A program made the position numbers and the translations under genes. From an uncultured Sphingomonadaceae bacterium (GTDB lineage Bacteria; Pseudomonadota; Alphaproteobacteria; Sphingomonadales; Sphingomonadaceae): DNA of 64,000 nt. Shown here in pieces: positions 28,150 to 37,653 of this stretch. A model generated the notes under the pieces. That model was not told the origin of the DNA. It saw only the letters and a list, made by a program, of their open reading frames with translations, and did no database searches. Each line of letters begins with the position of its first letter. The first letter of the stretch is position 1. Location: NCBI GenBank assembly GCA_947258815.1, contig CAMYJW010000021.1:1-64000 (forward strand), in the 5' to 3' direction.

Positions 28150-30300
28150 TTATTCCTGCGGGACAGCCAGCCCAGTCCACTTTGCCAGAAATGCCATGAC
28201 GTCCGCGCCTTCCTCGATCGCCTTGTCGGTTGGCTTGCCCGAACCATGCCCGGCGCGGGTTTCAATGCGGATCAGCTGCGGTTTTTCGCCAATGTCGGCA
28301 GCCTGCAATGCCGCAGCATATTTGAAGCTGTGCCCCGGCACGACCCGGTCGTCTGTGTCAGCGGTGGTAACAAGGATCGCCGGATATTCCTGCCCGGCGC
28401 GAATGTTGTGATAGGGCGAATAGGCACGCAAGATGCGAAAATCCGCTTCCACGCCGGGATCGCCATAATCGTCGATCCAGTATCGCCCGGCGGTGAAGCG
28501 ATCGAAGCGCAGCATATCCATCACGCCAACCGCCGCATTGCCCGCGGCAAACAGATCGGGCCGCTGGTTCATCACCGCGCCCACCAGCAGCCCGCCGTTC
28601 GACCCACCCTGAATCGCCAGACCATCCGCAGGGGTGATCCCTTGCGCGATCAGATATTCGCCCGCCGCGATGAAATCGTCGAACACGTTCTGCTTGTTCG
28701 CCCGCCTTCCGGCATCGTGCCATTCCTTGCCAAATTCCCCGCCGCCGCGAAGGTTGGCAAGCACGAACGCCCCGCCCGCCTCCAGCCAGGCCATGCGGAT
28801 CGACGAGTAGGCCGGGGTCAGCGAGATATCGAAACCGCCATAACCATAAAGCAGCGTCGGCACCGCCTTGCCCGCCCTGGCAATATCCTTGCGGCGCACG
28901 ACGAACATCGGCACGCGCGTGCCATCCTTCGACGTGTAGAACCGCTGATCGACTGCGAAGTCTGCCGGATCGAACAACAGTTCAGGCGTGGCGAAGGGTT
29001 CGGATTCGCCGGTTTCCAGATCCATGCGATAGATCGAAGTTGGCCGGTTGAAGCTGGTGAAGCTGTAGAATGTTTCGGGGTCGCCCGGCCTGCCTCTGAA
29101 ACCGGCTGCGGTGCCATAACCGTTGAGCGACAATTGCCGGATCGTCTTGCCTTTAAGATCGTAAATCAGCGCGCGCGTCGATGCGTTGTGCAAAAAGGAA
29201 GCGACAAGCTGGGTGCCGATAATCTTGGCTTCCTCCAGAATGTCGGTGCCTTGCGCGATAACCTCGTGCCATTGCGGTGCATCCTGTGAAAGATCGATCA
29301 GCACCAGCCGATAACGCGGGGCATCCTTGTTGGTGACGAACCACAGCGTCTGCCCGATCCCGTCCACCAGCTTCCAGTCATGCTCGAAACCGGCGATCAG
29401 CCGGTGCGGGGTCCAGCCATCGCGCTTGCGGCGTTCCAGATCGACGATGTGCACTTCATAGCGCGCATCGGTGCCCACCGAGCTGGTGATGATCGCGTGG
29501 CGGCCATCGGTGGTCACTTCAATCGTGTGATTGCGTTCGGGATGCTCGGGCGTTGCGAAAACCAGTTCGTCGCTTGCCTGATCGGTGCCGATGCGGTGAT
29601 AGTAGATCGCCTGATTGAAATTGAGGCTCTGGAATTTCTTGCCCGGTTCCGGCTCGGGAAAGCGCGAATAAAGGAACCCCTCGTCACCAACCCAGGCCAG
29701 ATCGGTGAATTTCGCCCAGCGCACCTCATCGGCAAGTTTCGTGCCGGTCCGCACATCAAGCACCTGCAGAATGCGCCAGTCAGTCCCGCCATCCTGCACG
29801 CTGTACAGCAGATATTTACCTTTCTCCGATGGCTTCCAGTTATCAAGCGCGGTCGCTCCGTCATCGGCCCAGGTGTTGGGATCGAGCAGCAGTTTCGGCT
29901 GCCCCTTCATGCCCTTGCGCATGAACAGCTGCGCCTGATTGAGCAGGCCGGTGTTCCGCTCATAGAAATAGCGCCCGCCAGCCTTGACCGGCAGACCGAA
30001 CCGTTCGTTGTCAAACAGCGCGCGGATCCTGTCTTCAAACCAGGTCCGGCCGGGAAGCGCATCGAGATTGGCGCGCGTCACCGCGTTCTGCCTCTCCACC
30101 CAGTCCGCCACATCGGGCGCGCTGCGCACGTCCGCCTCAAGCCAGCGGAAAGGATCGGCAATCGCATCGCCAAACAGCGTTTCGACCAGCGCATCGCGGC
30201 GGGTTTCGGGATATGTCATGGCGGGCGGTGTCTCGGCTCTCACGGGCAGGCAGGCCAGCACCATTGCAAACGCCAACAACGCGCGGACAACACGCATCAT
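28150..30300 (-). CDS. Prolyl oligopeptidase family serine peptidase (S9A), exported
   Basis: A 716-aa protein with an N-terminal signal peptide (LLAFAMVLACLPVRA). The N-terminal half is the seven-bladed propeller that restricts access (YPETRRDALVETLFGDAIADPFRWLE at its start). The C-terminal half is the alpha/beta hydrolase: YGYGGFDISLTP, ANLRGGGEFGKEWHDAG, the nucleophile in GGSNGGLL (Ser about 567), Asp in DTDDRV (about 650) and His in RAGHGSGKP (about 685). It should cleave short proline-containing peptides in the periplasm. Start ATG 30300 or 30297; GGGAG lies ahead. Confidence 0.93.
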   Translation of the reverse strand: MMRVVRALLAFAMVLACLPVRAETPPAMTYPETRRDALVETLFGDAIADPFRWLEADVRSAPDVADWVERQNAVTRANLDALPGRTWFEDRIRALFDNERFGLPVKAGGRYFYERNTGLLNQAQLFMRKGMKGQPKLLLDPNTWADDGATALDNWKPSEKGKYLLYSVQDGGTDWRILQVLDVRTGTKLADEVRWAKFTDLAWVGDEGFLYSRFPEPEPGKKFQSLNFNQAIYYHRIGTDQASDELVFATPEHPERNHTIEVTTDGRHAIITSSVGTDARYEVHIVDLERRKRDGWTPHRLIAGFEHDWKLVDGIGQTLWFVTNKDAPRYRLVLIDLSQDAPQWHEVIAQGTDILEEAKIIGTQLVASFLHNASTRALIYDLKGKTIRQLSLNGYGTAAGFRGRPGDPETFYSFTSFNRPTSIYRMDLETGESEPFATPELLFDPADFAVDQRFYTSKDGTRVPMFVVRRKDIARAGKAVPTLLYGYGGFDISLTPAYSSIRMAWLEAGGAFVLANLRGGGEFGKEWHDAGRRANKQNVFDDFIAAGEYLIAQGITPADGLAIQGGSNGGLLVGAVMNQRPDLFAAGNAAVGVMDMLRFDRFTAGRYWIDDYGDPGVEADFRILRAYSPYHNIRAGQEYPAILVTTADTDDRVVPGHSFKYAAALQAADIGEKPQLIRIETRAGHGSGKPTDKAIEEGADVMAFLAKWTGLAVPQE

Positions 30301-30322
30301 GCCTTTATCTCCCGGAAACACA

Positions 30323-30352
30323 AACGGCCGCGAACTATCATTCGCGGCCGTT
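30323..30352 (-). terminator. Terminator of the alpha operon (after rplQ)
   Basis: A perfect 12-bp stem AACGGCCGCGAA / TTCGCGGCCGTT with a six-base loop. On the minus strand it is followed by TTTGTGTTT. It lies 41 nt after the rplQ stop and just before the peptidase start, so it separates the ribosomal operon from the peptidase gene. Confidence 0.8.
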
Positions 30353-30392
30353 CATGCAATTGTCTGAATGAACAGGAAGTTACCCTTCCGGC

Positions 30393-30815
30393 TCAGGCTT
30401 CTGCGTATTCTTCGTTTTCAGCCATGACCGGGCCAGAGTCCTGCCCTTTGGCATCGGGATCGCGATCAACCAGTTCGATCACTGCCAGCGGCGCACTGTC
30501 GGACGCACGAATGCCAGCCTTGATGATCCGCGTATATCCGCCATCACGGCCCGCATAACGCTCTGCCAGAACGCTGAACAGTTTGGCCAGTTGGGCATCA
30601 TCTTGCAGCCGCGCATTGGCAAGGCGACGGTTGGAAAGGCCGCCGCGCTTTGCCAGCGTGATCAGCTTTTCAACATAAGGGCGCAGTTCCTTCGCCTTGG
30701 GCAGGGTCGTGGTGATCTGCTCATGCTTGATGAGAGCAGCCGCCATGTTGCGAAACAGGGCCGCACGATGGCCGCTTTTGCGCGACAGTTTGCGCTGTGA
30801 AATTCCGTGACGCAT
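30393..30815 (-). CDS. rplQ: 50S ribosomal protein L17
   Basis: A 140-aa ribosomal protein: [20 protein letters not shown] followed by [35 protein letters not shown], then [22 protein letters not shown]. Last gene of the alpha operon, 105 nt after rpoA. A 20-residue acidic tail ([20 protein letters not shown]) extends beyond the conserved core. Confidence 0.97.
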   Translation of the reverse strand: MRHGISQRKLSRKSGHRAALFRNMAAALIKHEQITTTLPKAKELRPYVEKLITLAKRGGLSNRRLANARLQDDAQLAKLFSVLAERYAGRDGGYTRIIKAGIRASDSAPLAVIELVDRDPDAKGQDSGPVMAENEEYAEA

Positions 30816-30920
30816 AAATCTAACTCCGTTCGATAGGGGCCCGTATCAGGTAGCCCAAAGCCGGCAGCAGTTCGGGTCGCCGCCTTCACCCATGTTCAGC
30901 CGGAAGCCGAAGGCTGATAA

Positions 30921-31979
30921 TCAGCCCAGCAGTTCCTGCTCAAGCTTCTTGGCCATTTCTTCAATGTTTTCAGGCGGCCAACCCGGAATGTCCATGCCGA
31001 GCCTGAGGCCCATGGATGACAGGACTTCCTTGATCTCGTTCAGCGACTTGCGGCCGAAGTTCGGCGTGCGCAGCATCTCTGCTTCGGTTTTCTGAACCAG
31101 ATCGCCGATATAGATGATGTTGTCGTTCTTGAGGCAGTTGGCGGAACGCACCGAAAGTTCCAGCTCGTCCACCTTCTTGAGCAGGTAACGGTTAAGCTGG
31201 TTGGTATCGCCTTCTTCCTGCGCAGGCGCGGCCATGCCGATCATCTGCGGTGCACCGACCGGGGCGATATCTTCGAAGTGGACGAACAGCGCCAGCTGAT
31301 CCTGCAGAATGCGCGCGCCATAGGCGACAGCATCTTCGGGCGAGACGGTTCCGTCGGTTTCGACCGTAAGGCTCAGCTTGTCGAAATCGAGCTCCTGACC
31401 GATACGTGCGTTATCGACCTTGTAAGACACCTGGCGAACCGGCGAATAGAGCGAATCGACCGGAATGAGGCCGATCGGCGCATCAACCGGACGGTTCTGA
31501 ACAGCCGGGACATAGCCTTTGCCCGTGTCCGCAGTCAGTTCCATGTTGAGCGTCGCGCCTTCGTCAAGATGGCAGATCACGAGGTTCTTGTTGGTCACTT
31601 CGATATCGCCGGAAACAGCGATATCGCCAGCTTTCACTTCAGCCGGACCAGTTGCAGAAAGCTGCAGGCGCTTGGGGCCTTCACCCTGCATCTTAAGCGC
31701 GATCTGCTTCACGTTCAGCACGATGTCGGTCACATCTTCGCGAACGCCGGCAAGGCTTGAAAATTCGTGAAGCACGTTCTCGATCTTGATCGAGGTAATC
31801 GCCGCACCTTGCAGCGAGGAAAGCAGCACGCGGCGCAGCGCGTTGCCGAGCGTCAGGCCAAAGCCGCGCTCAAGGGGTTCGGCGACGAAGGTTGCACGGG
31901 TCTTTGGATCGGCGCCCGGCTTGACTTCGAGGCTGTTGGGCTTCTTCAGTTCCTGCCAGTTCTTGATATTGACAGTCAT
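30921..31979 (-). CDS. rpoA: RNA polymerase alpha subunit
   Basis: A 352-aa subunit. The N-terminal assembly domain shows [20 protein letters not shown] and [17 protein letters not shown]; the C-terminal domain shows [21 protein letters not shown] and [18 protein letters not shown], the helix-hairpin-helix that contacts UP-element DNA and activators. Expected length. Sits between rpsK and rplQ as usual; rpsD is absent from this operon, normal for alphaproteobacteria. Confidence 0.98.
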   Translation of the reverse strand: MTVNIKNWQELKKPNSLEVKPGADPKTRATFVAEPLERGFGLTLGNALRRVLLSSLQGAAITSIKIENVLHEFSSLAGVREDVTDIVLNVKQIALKMQGEGPKRLQLSATGPAEVKAGDIAVSGDIEVTNKNLVICHLDEGATLNMELTADTGKGYVPAVQNRPVDAPIGLIPVDSLYSPVRQVSYKVDNARIGQELDFDKLSLTVETDGTVSPEDAVAYGARILQDQLALFVHFEDIAPVGAPQMIGMAAPAQEEGDTNQLNRYLLKKVDELELSVRSANCLKNDNIIYIGDLVQKTEAEMLRTPNFGRKSLNEIKEVLSSMGLRLGMDIPGWPPENIEEMAKKLEQELLG

Positions 31980-32082
31980 GGACTTCCCCTAGGATTGTAT
32001 TGCGGTGACGGTCGCAAAGCCTCTCGTGGGCCGCGACCGATCCGAATGCAGGCGATGAACGTTCACCGCCTGAAAAACACGA

Positions 32083-32472
32083 TCAGACGCGGCGACGTTT
32101 GGACGGCCGGACCCCGTTATGCGGGATCGGCGTGACATCACGGATCGACGTGATGGTGAAGCCAACCGCCTGAAGCGCCCGCAGCGCGCTTTCGCGGCCT
32201 GAGCCCGGTCCTTTGACTTCCACTTCCAGCGTGCGCACACCGTGTTCGGCAGCTTTCTTGCCGGCATCGTCTGCGGCAACCTGCGCGGCATACGGCGTCG
32301 ACTTGCGACTGCCTTTAAAGCCCATCATGCCGGCAGAGGACCAGCTGATCGCATTGCCCTGTGCGTCGGTGATCGTCACCATCGTGTTGTTAAAGCTGGC
32401 ATTAACGTGAGCGATGCCGCTTGAGATATTCTTGCGCTCCCGCTTTTTAATGCGTTGGGGTTCGCGTGCCAT
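32083..32472 (-). CDS. rpsK: 30S ribosomal protein S11
   Basis: A 129-aa protein of the small-subunit platform: [52 protein letters not shown], and the C-terminal [16 protein letters not shown]. The conserved C-terminus is complete. Lies 63 nt after rpsM. Confidence 0.98.
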   Translation of the reverse strand: MAREPQRIKKRERKNISSGIAHVNASFNNTMVTITDAQGNAISWSSAGMMGFKGSRKSTPYAAQVAADDAGKKAAEHGVRTLEVEVKGPGSGRESALRALQAVGFTITSIRDVTPIPHNGVRPSKRRRV

Positions 32473-32535
32473 GGTCTGTTATCCTGTCGAGTAGCGGTAA
32501 GGAAATCGGTGCGGGCCAAAAGCCCGACAGGCCGA

Positions 32536-32904
32536 TTACTTCTTCTTGCCGGCGATCGGCTTTGCCTTGCCCTTGCGGGTGCGTGCGTTGGTGTGCGTAC
32601 GCTGGCCGCGGACCGGAAGGCCCCGGCGGTGACGCAGGCCACGATAGCAGGCAAGATCGAGAAGGCGTTTGATGTTCATCGCGGTTTCGCGACGCAGATC
32701 GCCTTCGACCGTGTGATCGGCATCGATCGTTTCGCGGATTTGCAGGACTTCGGCGTCCGACAGATCCTGAACCCGGCGGCTGTGCTCAATGCCCAGCTTG
32801 TCGGCGATCTCAACGGCCTTGGTCCGGCCGATACCATGAATGTAGGTAAGCGCGATAATCACACGCTTGTTTGTGGGGATATTGACCCCGGCAATACGAG
32901 CCAC
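32536..32904 (-). CDS. rpsM: 30S ribosomal protein S13
   Basis: A 122-aa protein: [30 protein letters not shown], the [20 protein letters not shown] motif and a basic C-terminal tail that reaches the P-site tRNA. rpmJ, often upstream in other phyla, is absent. First gene of the rpsM-rpsK-rpoA-rplQ block; a promoter-like sequence lies about 180 nt upstream. Confidence 0.98.
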   Translation of the reverse strand: MARIAGVNIPTNKRVIIALTYIHGIGRTKAVEIADKLGIEHSRRVQDLSDAEVLQIRETIDADHTVEGDLRRETAMNIKRLLDLACYRGLRHRRGLPVRGQRTHTNARTRKGKAKPIAGKKK

Positions 32905-33080
32905 TTAATTCTCCTGCTCCACAGGGACCATCGGCATGGCACTGTGCCACCGCGGCGCCCCATCTCAACGCGCATACACCCGTCACCTGAAACCGGTACC
33001 GAAATGGCAAAAGCCCGGATGGCGAACGCATAACTGCAGCCGCCTGCCGGACCAACCCGTTTTCTGTCGAGTGAAGGGCG

Positions 33081-33109
33081 CGCTTAAAATGATTCGCAAG
33101 ACGAGTCAA
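33081..33109 (-). promoter_or_regulatory. Candidate promoter of rpsM-rpsK-rpoA-rplQ
   Basis: On the minus strand TTGACT, a 17-bp spacer and TAAGCG (-35 at 33109-33104, -10 at 33086-33081) lie about 170 bp before rpsM. The spacing and strong -35 support it; the -10 is degenerate. It is the only feature I see in the gene-free stretch 32905-33225, which otherwise holds the leader of rpsM. Confidence 0.45.
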
Positions 33110-33225
33110 CGCCGCAAACCATAAAAAGCTCTCAGCCTCAACGAACTGCTTCGCTGAGCGCATTGCTGTTGGGCCAGTTGTTACCCGATCCGCAACTGAC
33201 AGTCAAAAAAGCTATCCACGCCCGC

Positions 33226-34029
33226 TCAGCGCCCCTCAAAAACAGGCGGTTGCGTATCCGCAGCACTGTTCTCGGGGTTCGGCGTGAAAATTTTCACCGG
33301 CTTTTTCCCGCCATCGCCGAACATGCCGGAAACGGGAACGGCTGCACCGTTGGCGGAGTTCTGGTCGGTTCCGGGTGACGGATCGGCAAGACCTGCCTCC
33401 ATCTCGCGCTCAAAATCGCTCTTCGCCTCCGCATCCTTTGCACGCGAATCGCTGGCGGAAGGCGCGTCGGCGTTAACCCGGCCAAGCGTCTTGCCCAGTC
33501 GCAATATCTGCTCGGCGAGTATGAGATCGACCGTTGTGGCAAGCGCTTGCGGATCCTTGCGCAAGTATCCGCCAACGACATATTCCATCAGTATCCGGGT
33601 GCCTCCTCCGTCAACGGGCCTGAAAAACACAGTCAGCATCCCGTTTACACCGCTGGACTGCAGCGGCCCGAGCGATCCGGTGAGCCGCATGGCGCGGGGC
33701 TGCTCAACATAAACGACGCGCAAGTGCTCAACACTGCCGCGCGGCGCGGCATTGGGTGAAATCTTGCTGGGCAGGATTTCGCAGAAGCACCCCCCTGCCC
33801 TTGGATCGAGCGAGAAATTCGCGGCATCGCGAGAGAAACTGTGGGTTTTGCTCCACCACTTCGAAGGGGTGACGAACATCTCCCAACTGGCATCGAGTGT
33901 TGCCGGAACCTCGATCGCGTGACGCAGCACAAACCCGTTGGCCGATGTTTCGTGAACTTTTGCCGCAACTGGTGCGGACGCGGGCGCGACCAGAACAAGA
34001 ACCAGAAACGCCAGTGCTGTTCGGACCAT
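33226..34029 (-). CDS. Exported SRPBCC-fold protein of unknown role
   Basis: A 267-aa protein with a signal peptide (ALAFLVLVLVAPASAPVAA). The core (about 25-190) looks like a START/SRPBCC hydrophobic-ligand fold: ANGFVLRHAIEVPATLDASWEMFVTP (read in part), FSLDPRAGGCFCEIL, VVYVEQPRAMRLTGSLGPLQ, and GGGTRILMEYVVGGYLRKDP. A disordered, acidic/Pro-rich 75-residue tail follows. It sits inside the ribosomal superoperon between adk and rpsM on the same strand, an unusual place for a non-ribosomal gene. Confidence 0.75.
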   Translation of the reverse strand: MVRTALAFLVLVLVAPASAPVAAKVHETSANGFVLRHAIEVPATLDASWEMFVTPSKWWSKTHSFSRDAANFSLDPRAGGCFCEILPSKISPNAAPRGSVEHLRVVYVEQPRAMRLTGSLGPLQSSGVNGMLTVFFRPVDGGGTRILMEYVVGGYLRKDPQALATTVDLILAEQILRLGKTLGRVNADAPSASDSRAKDAEAKSDFEREMEAGLADPSPGTDQNSANGAAVPVSGMFGDGGKKPVKIFTPNPENSAADTQPPVFEGR

Positions 34030-34107
34030 ATGCGCCTTCTCCTTGTATTGCGTCCGTGCCCGGCCGGGCGAGACGATCAGCGTTCAGAAGCGCGCTTCGG
34101 CCCGGTT

Positions 34108-34755
34108 TTACCCGGCGAGAATCTTCTCGATCGCTTCGGTCACATCGTCCATATCGGCCATGCCGTTCACCTTGCGCACGATCCCGCGCGCATCGTAAAT
34201 CGGCAGGATCGGCGCGGTTTTGGCGCGATATTCCTCAAGCCGGGTGCGCACCGTTTCCGCGTTATCGTCCTTGCGGCGTTTGAATTCGGTGCCGCCGCAC
34301 TTGTCGCAAACTCCAGGCATTCTGGGTTGCTCAAAAGTGTCGTGATACCCTTTGCCGCACGTCGCACAGCTGAACCGGCCGGTAATCCGTTCAACCAGCG
34401 CGTCCTCATCGACGTCGATCTCGATCACGTAATCGAGCGAGCGCCCGCGTGACCCGAGAATACCTTCCAGCGCCTCTGCCTGCGCCGCCGTGCGCGGATA
34501 GCCATCGAAGATTGCTCCCGCATCGTCACCCATCGAATCCAGCTCTTCACCGATCAACGCCGAGACGATTTCGTCGGAGACCAGTTCGCCGCGTTCCATC
34601 ACCGCTTTCGCCTTGATGCCAACAGGCGTTCCCGCCTTTACCGCCGCGCGCAGCATATCGCCGGTCGAAAGTTGGCGCATACCGCAGCGTTCGACAAGCC
34701 GTTGCGCCTGTGTGCCCTTGCCCGCTCCCGGCGGCCCCAGCAAAATGATGTTCAC
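34108..34755 (-). CDS. adk: Adenylate kinase, zinc-LID form
   Basis: A 215-aa kinase interconverting ATP+AMP and 2 ADP. P-loop GPPGAGKGTQAQRL (about 7-20); AMP-site LSTGDMLRAAV; FDGYPRT. The LID is the long form with four cysteines (CATCGKGY ... CDKCGG), i.e. a structural zinc site, instead of the His/Ser form of enterics. Downstream of secY as in most bacteria, 28 nt apart. Confidence 0.97.
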   Translation of the reverse strand: MNIILLGPPGAGKGTQAQRLVERCGMRQLSTGDMLRAAVKAGTPVGIKAKAVMERGELVSDEIVSALIGEELDSMGDDAGAIFDGYPRTAAQAEALEGILGSRGRSLDYVIEIDVDEDALVERITGRFSCATCGKGYHDTFEQPRMPGVCDKCGGTEFKRRKDDNAETVRTRLEEYRAKTAPILPIYDARGIVRKVNGMADMDDVTEAIEKILAG

Positions 34756-34783
34756 GTGGTTCCCCCCAATAGGGCCTGGCGCT

Positions 34784-36151
34784 TCAGCGCATGCGGCCTT
34801 TCAGTTTCGCCTTCTTGATCAGATCGCCATACTGGTGTGCCAGCAGGTGCGACTGGATCTGGGTGATCGTATCGACCGTCACGTTAACGACAATCAGCAA
34901 ACTGGTTCCGCCAAGGAACATCAGCGGCAGCCCCGTCTGCGCAATGAAGTATTCCGGCAGAACGCAAACGGTGGTCAGATAGATCGCGCCGATCACGGTA
35001 ATCCGGGTCAGCACATAATCGAGATAGGACGCGGTGTTCTTGCCCGGACGGATACCCGGAATGAAACCGCCGTTCTTCTTCAGATTGTCCGCAGTGTCCT
35101 CAGGATTGAAAACCACGGCCGTATAGAAGAAGCAGAAGAAGATGATCCCCGACGCATAGAGCAGCATATAGAGCGGCGCGCCATGCTGAAGATATTGGTT
35201 AAGCGCGACGACAAAACTGCCCATCGTCGTGTCCGTCGAAAGCGAATTGCCCGCGAACTGGCTTATCGTCAGCGGCAGCAGCAGCAACGAACTGGCAAAG
35301 ATCGGCGGAATCACGCCTGCGGTGTTGATCTTGAGCGGCAAATGGCTGCTGTCTGCCTGCATCATGCCGCGCTGGCTGGCGCGTTTGGGATACTGGATCA
35401 GCAGACGCCGTTGCGCGCGTTCCATGAAGCAGATGAAAAGCACCAGAATGACGATCAGCGCGACAAGGCCGACAACCACGAACGGGCTGACAGCGCCGGT
35501 ACGCCCACCTTCGAACAGATTGGCGACGAAAGACGGCATTTGCGCAACGATCCCCGCCATGATGATCAGCGAAACACCATTGCCGATGCCGCGCGCGGTG
35601 ATCTGCTCACCCAGCCACAGCAGGAACATCGTTCCGCCGACAAGGCTGATAACCGCGCCGGCACGGAACATGACACCGGGGTTTACCACGGCCTGCAATC
35701 CGCTTTGCGCGCCATAGGCTTCCAGCCCGGATGCAATGAACCAGCCCTGGATCGCGCACAGGCCCACAGTGCCATAGCGCGTGTACTGGTTCAGCTTCTT
35801 GCGCCCGGCCTCGCCTTCCTTTTTCAGCGCCATCAGCGAGGGATGAAGCGATGCGGCCAGCTGCACCACGATCGACGCGGTGATATAAGGCATCACGCCC
35901 AGCGCAATAAGGCTCATCCGCTCAAGGCTGCCGCCCGAGAACGTGTTGAACAGATCAAGGATCCCGCCGCGCGTCTGATCGTAAAGCGTTTCAAGGATCA
36001 GCGGATTGACGCCGGGCAGCGGCACGAAGCTGAGAAACCGGAACACGATCAGCGCACCGATGGTGAACCAGATGCGCTTCTTCAGCTCGGTCGCTTTTGA
36101 AAAGTTCGCGAAGCTGAGCGAACTGGCAAGATTGTCGGCATTTGAAGCCAT
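34784..36151 (-). CDS. secY: Protein translocase subunit SecY
   Basis: A 455-aa inner-membrane channel with ten membrane segments. Visible landmarks: FLSFVPLPGVNP after helix 1, the plug region, GIMPYITASIVVQL-type GVMPYITASIVVQLA, LGEQITARGIGNGVSLIIM, and the cytoplasmic loops with the conserved Arg-rich FNPEDTADNLKKNGGFIPGI and RPGKNTASYL. It works with SecE/SecG and the ribosome. A promoter-like sequence and a hairpin lie between it and rplO. Confidence 0.97.
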   Translation of the reverse strand: MASNADNLASSLSFANFSKATELKKRIWFTIGALIVFRFLSFVPLPGVNPLILETLYDQTRGGILDLFNTFSGGSLERMSLIALGVMPYITASIVVQLAASLHPSLMALKKEGEAGRKKLNQYTRYGTVGLCAIQGWFIASGLEAYGAQSGLQAVVNPGVMFRAGAVISLVGGTMFLLWLGEQITARGIGNGVSLIIMAGIVAQMPSFVANLFEGGRTGAVSPFVVVGLVALIVILVLFICFMERAQRRLLIQYPKRASQRGMMQADSSHLPLKINTAGVIPPIFASSLLLLPLTISQFAGNSLSTDTTMGSFVVALNQYLQHGAPLYMLLYASGIIFFCFFYTAVVFNPEDTADNLKKNGGFIPGIRPGKNTASYLDYVLTRITVIGAIYLTTVCVLPEYFIAQTGLPLMFLGGTSLLIVVNVTVDTITQIQSHLLAHQYGDLIKKAKLKGRMR

Positions 36152-36190
36152 GGGATCAGTCTGACCTTAATCGGTGCGGATTGGCATGCC

Positions 36191-36218
36191 CATATAGGGA
36201 CTGTTCGCGCTTGTCGAA
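36191..36218 (-). promoter_or_regulatory. Candidate internal promoter of secY-adk
   Basis: On the minus strand TCGACA (one mismatch to TTGACA) is followed 15 bp later by TATATG, 40 bp before the secY start. Spacing is short by one or two bases, so this is tentative. Confidence 0.35.
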
Positions 36219-36285
36219 CCCCTGCGGTGCCGGAACGCAATTCCCGTCCATGCGAGAGCCTGCTCCCGGCAATGCAAACAAGCGA

Positions 36286-36303
36286 CCTCCGCCGGAGCGG
36301 AGG
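36286..36303 (-). terminator. Hairpin after rplO (terminator or attenuator)
   Basis: CCTCCGC-CGGA-GCGGAGG on the plus strand: a perfect 7-bp GC stem with a four-base loop, nine nt after the rplO stop. On the minus strand it is followed by TCGCTTGTTTGC, a weak T-tract. Likely to reduce read-through from rplO into secY. Confidence 0.5.
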
Positions 36304-36311
36304 CCACGGGT

Positions 36312-36800
36312 TTACGCCGAAGCGGCAGCTGCTTCCTTGACGACGGTAACTTCTACCGAGCCGCCGGCTTTTTCCACAGCAGCCAGCGCGCCTTTCGAAG
36401 CACCGGCAACCTTGAACTGCGCCTTGGCCTTGATTTCGCCCTTGGCCAGCAGCCGGACGCCATCCTTGCCGCCGCGCGCAAGGCCGGCAGCCTTCAGCGC
36501 GTCATGATCGATCAGCGCCTTGCCATCCAGCTTGCCCGCGTCGATCGCCTTCTGGATCATGCCCAGATTAACCTCGGCATAGTCCTTTTTGAACTTGGCG
36601 TTGGTGAAGCCGCGCTTCGGGATGCGCATGTGAAGCGGCATCTGGCCGCCTTCAAAACCCTTGATGGCAACGCCCGAACGGCTCTTCTGGCCCTTCTGGC
36701 CGCGTCCGCCGGTTTTGCCCTTGCCCGAGCCGATACCCCGGCCGACGCGTGTACGCAGCTTACGGGCACCCGGATTGTCACGAAGTTCATTCAGTTTCAT
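36312..36800 (-). CDS. rplO: 50S ribosomal protein L15
   Basis: A 162-aa protein: [40 protein letters not shown], the central [17 protein letters not shown], and a C-terminal [19 protein letters not shown]. Normally rpmD (L30) ends a few bases upstream; here 2.68 kb with opposite-strand genes intervenes, so rplO heads its own block rplO-secY-adk. Confidence 0.97.
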   Translation of the reverse strand: MKLNELRDNPGARKLRTRVGRGIGSGKGKTGGRGQKGQKSRSGVAIKGFEGGQMPLHMRIPKRGFTNAKFKKDYAEVNLGMIQKAIDAGKLDGKALIDHDALKAAGLARGGKDGVRLLAKGEIKAKAQFKVAGASKGALAAVEKAGGSVEVTVVKEAAAASA

Positions 36801-36845
36801 AATTGCACTCGCTTTCGCTTTTCATCGCGCTGATAGGAACGCGCG

Positions 36846-36874
36846 CCATTAAGCGATGAAAGCGGCGATGTCAC
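36846..36874 (-). promoter_or_regulatory. Candidate promoter of rplO-secY-adk
   Basis: On the minus strand GTGACA (36874-36869), exactly 17 bp and TAATGG (36851-36846), followed by the GC-rich CGCGCG. The same -10 and discriminator (TAATGGC then CGCG) occur upstream of rpsL, which strengthens both calls. It lies 46 bp before the rplO start, just where an independent promoter is needed after the operon break. A GC-rich discriminator is typical of growth-rate/stringently controlled promoters. Confidence 0.5.
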
Positions 36875-36960
36875 CCCCTCTTTTCGGGGATATCCCACGC
36901 ACCTTTACCCGGCGGCAAGCACAGCGTGATAAGGCGGGGCAGCCGGAAAGGAACCCGATA

Positions 36961-37653
36961 GTGCCACGCCGCCTGTCTCGCATGCTGATCCTGTGCCTTG
37001 CTGCGCTTGCCGTTTCGGCCTTGCTTGCAGGCTGCTCGCTTTTTGCGGACCATGCCAGCATGCGTTTTCGCATGACGGTTGAGGTGGAAACGCCCGACGG
37101 CGTGCGGACCGGATCTTCAGTTATGGAAGTCCGCTCTGCCAAATACGTTCGTCTGACATCGGAAGAGCGCCCCGGCAGCATTGGTCTGATTGGTGAGGCG
37201 GTGGTTGTTGACCTGGCGGACGGACCGCTGTTCGCTTTGCTGGTCAACGATGATGTTCCGCCGCGACTGGCATTTCGCGTCGTCGCCGCGCTCGACCCAC
37301 GCGTTAACCGTCAGCAAAGCAGTGTCGAAACCGTTCGCCGACTGGGTAAAGCGCCGGGCAAAGTAAAAGCGGAACTCCCGCGCGAACACTGGCCGAAGAT
37401 GTTGCGGTTTAGCGATCTGGCCGATCCGACATCGGTCGCGCTGGTCGATCCGGATGATCTTGCCGCCACGTTTGGCGAAGGCACCGCGCTCAAACGCATC
37501 ACCGTGCAGATCACCGATGAACCGCTGACCACCGGGATTGAAAAGCGGTTGGGGTGGTTGTCCGAAGAAGGCAAGTTCGGCCTAAATGCGAAGGACAACC
37601 CGCACATTCCCTTAGGCAATTTTCGTGGACTTTTCTCATCGGAGTACAAGTGA
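36961..37653 (+). CDS. Putative outer-envelope lipoprotein, unknown function
   Basis: A 230-aa protein starting at GTG 36961, decided by AAAGGA eight bases upstream. Basic N-terminus, hydrophobic core and lipobox VSALLAGC give a lipoprotein signal. Mature part: MRFRMTVEVETPDGVRTGSS, VMEVRSAKYVRL, then a long charged region. Family not recognised. It is divergent from rplO and is the first of three plus-strand genes lying between rplO and rpmD; the next ORF starts in its stop codon (TGATG). Confidence 0.75.
   Translation: MPRRLSRMLILCLAALAVSALLAGCSLFADHASMRFRMTVEVETPDGVRTGSSVMEVRSAKYVRLTSEERPGSIGLIGEAVVVDLADGPLFALLVNDDVPPRLAFRVVAALDPRVNRQQSSVETVRRLGKAPGKVKAELPREHWPKMLRFSDLADPTSVALVDPDDLAATFGEGTALKRITVQITDEPLTTGIEKRLGWLSEEGKFGLNAKDNPHIPLGNFRGLFSSEYK

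Noticed and set aside
28105..29289. 394-codon frame antisense to the prolyl oligopeptidase
   Set aside because: Shadow of a well-supported peptidase with its full catalytic triad; no domain in the antisense product.
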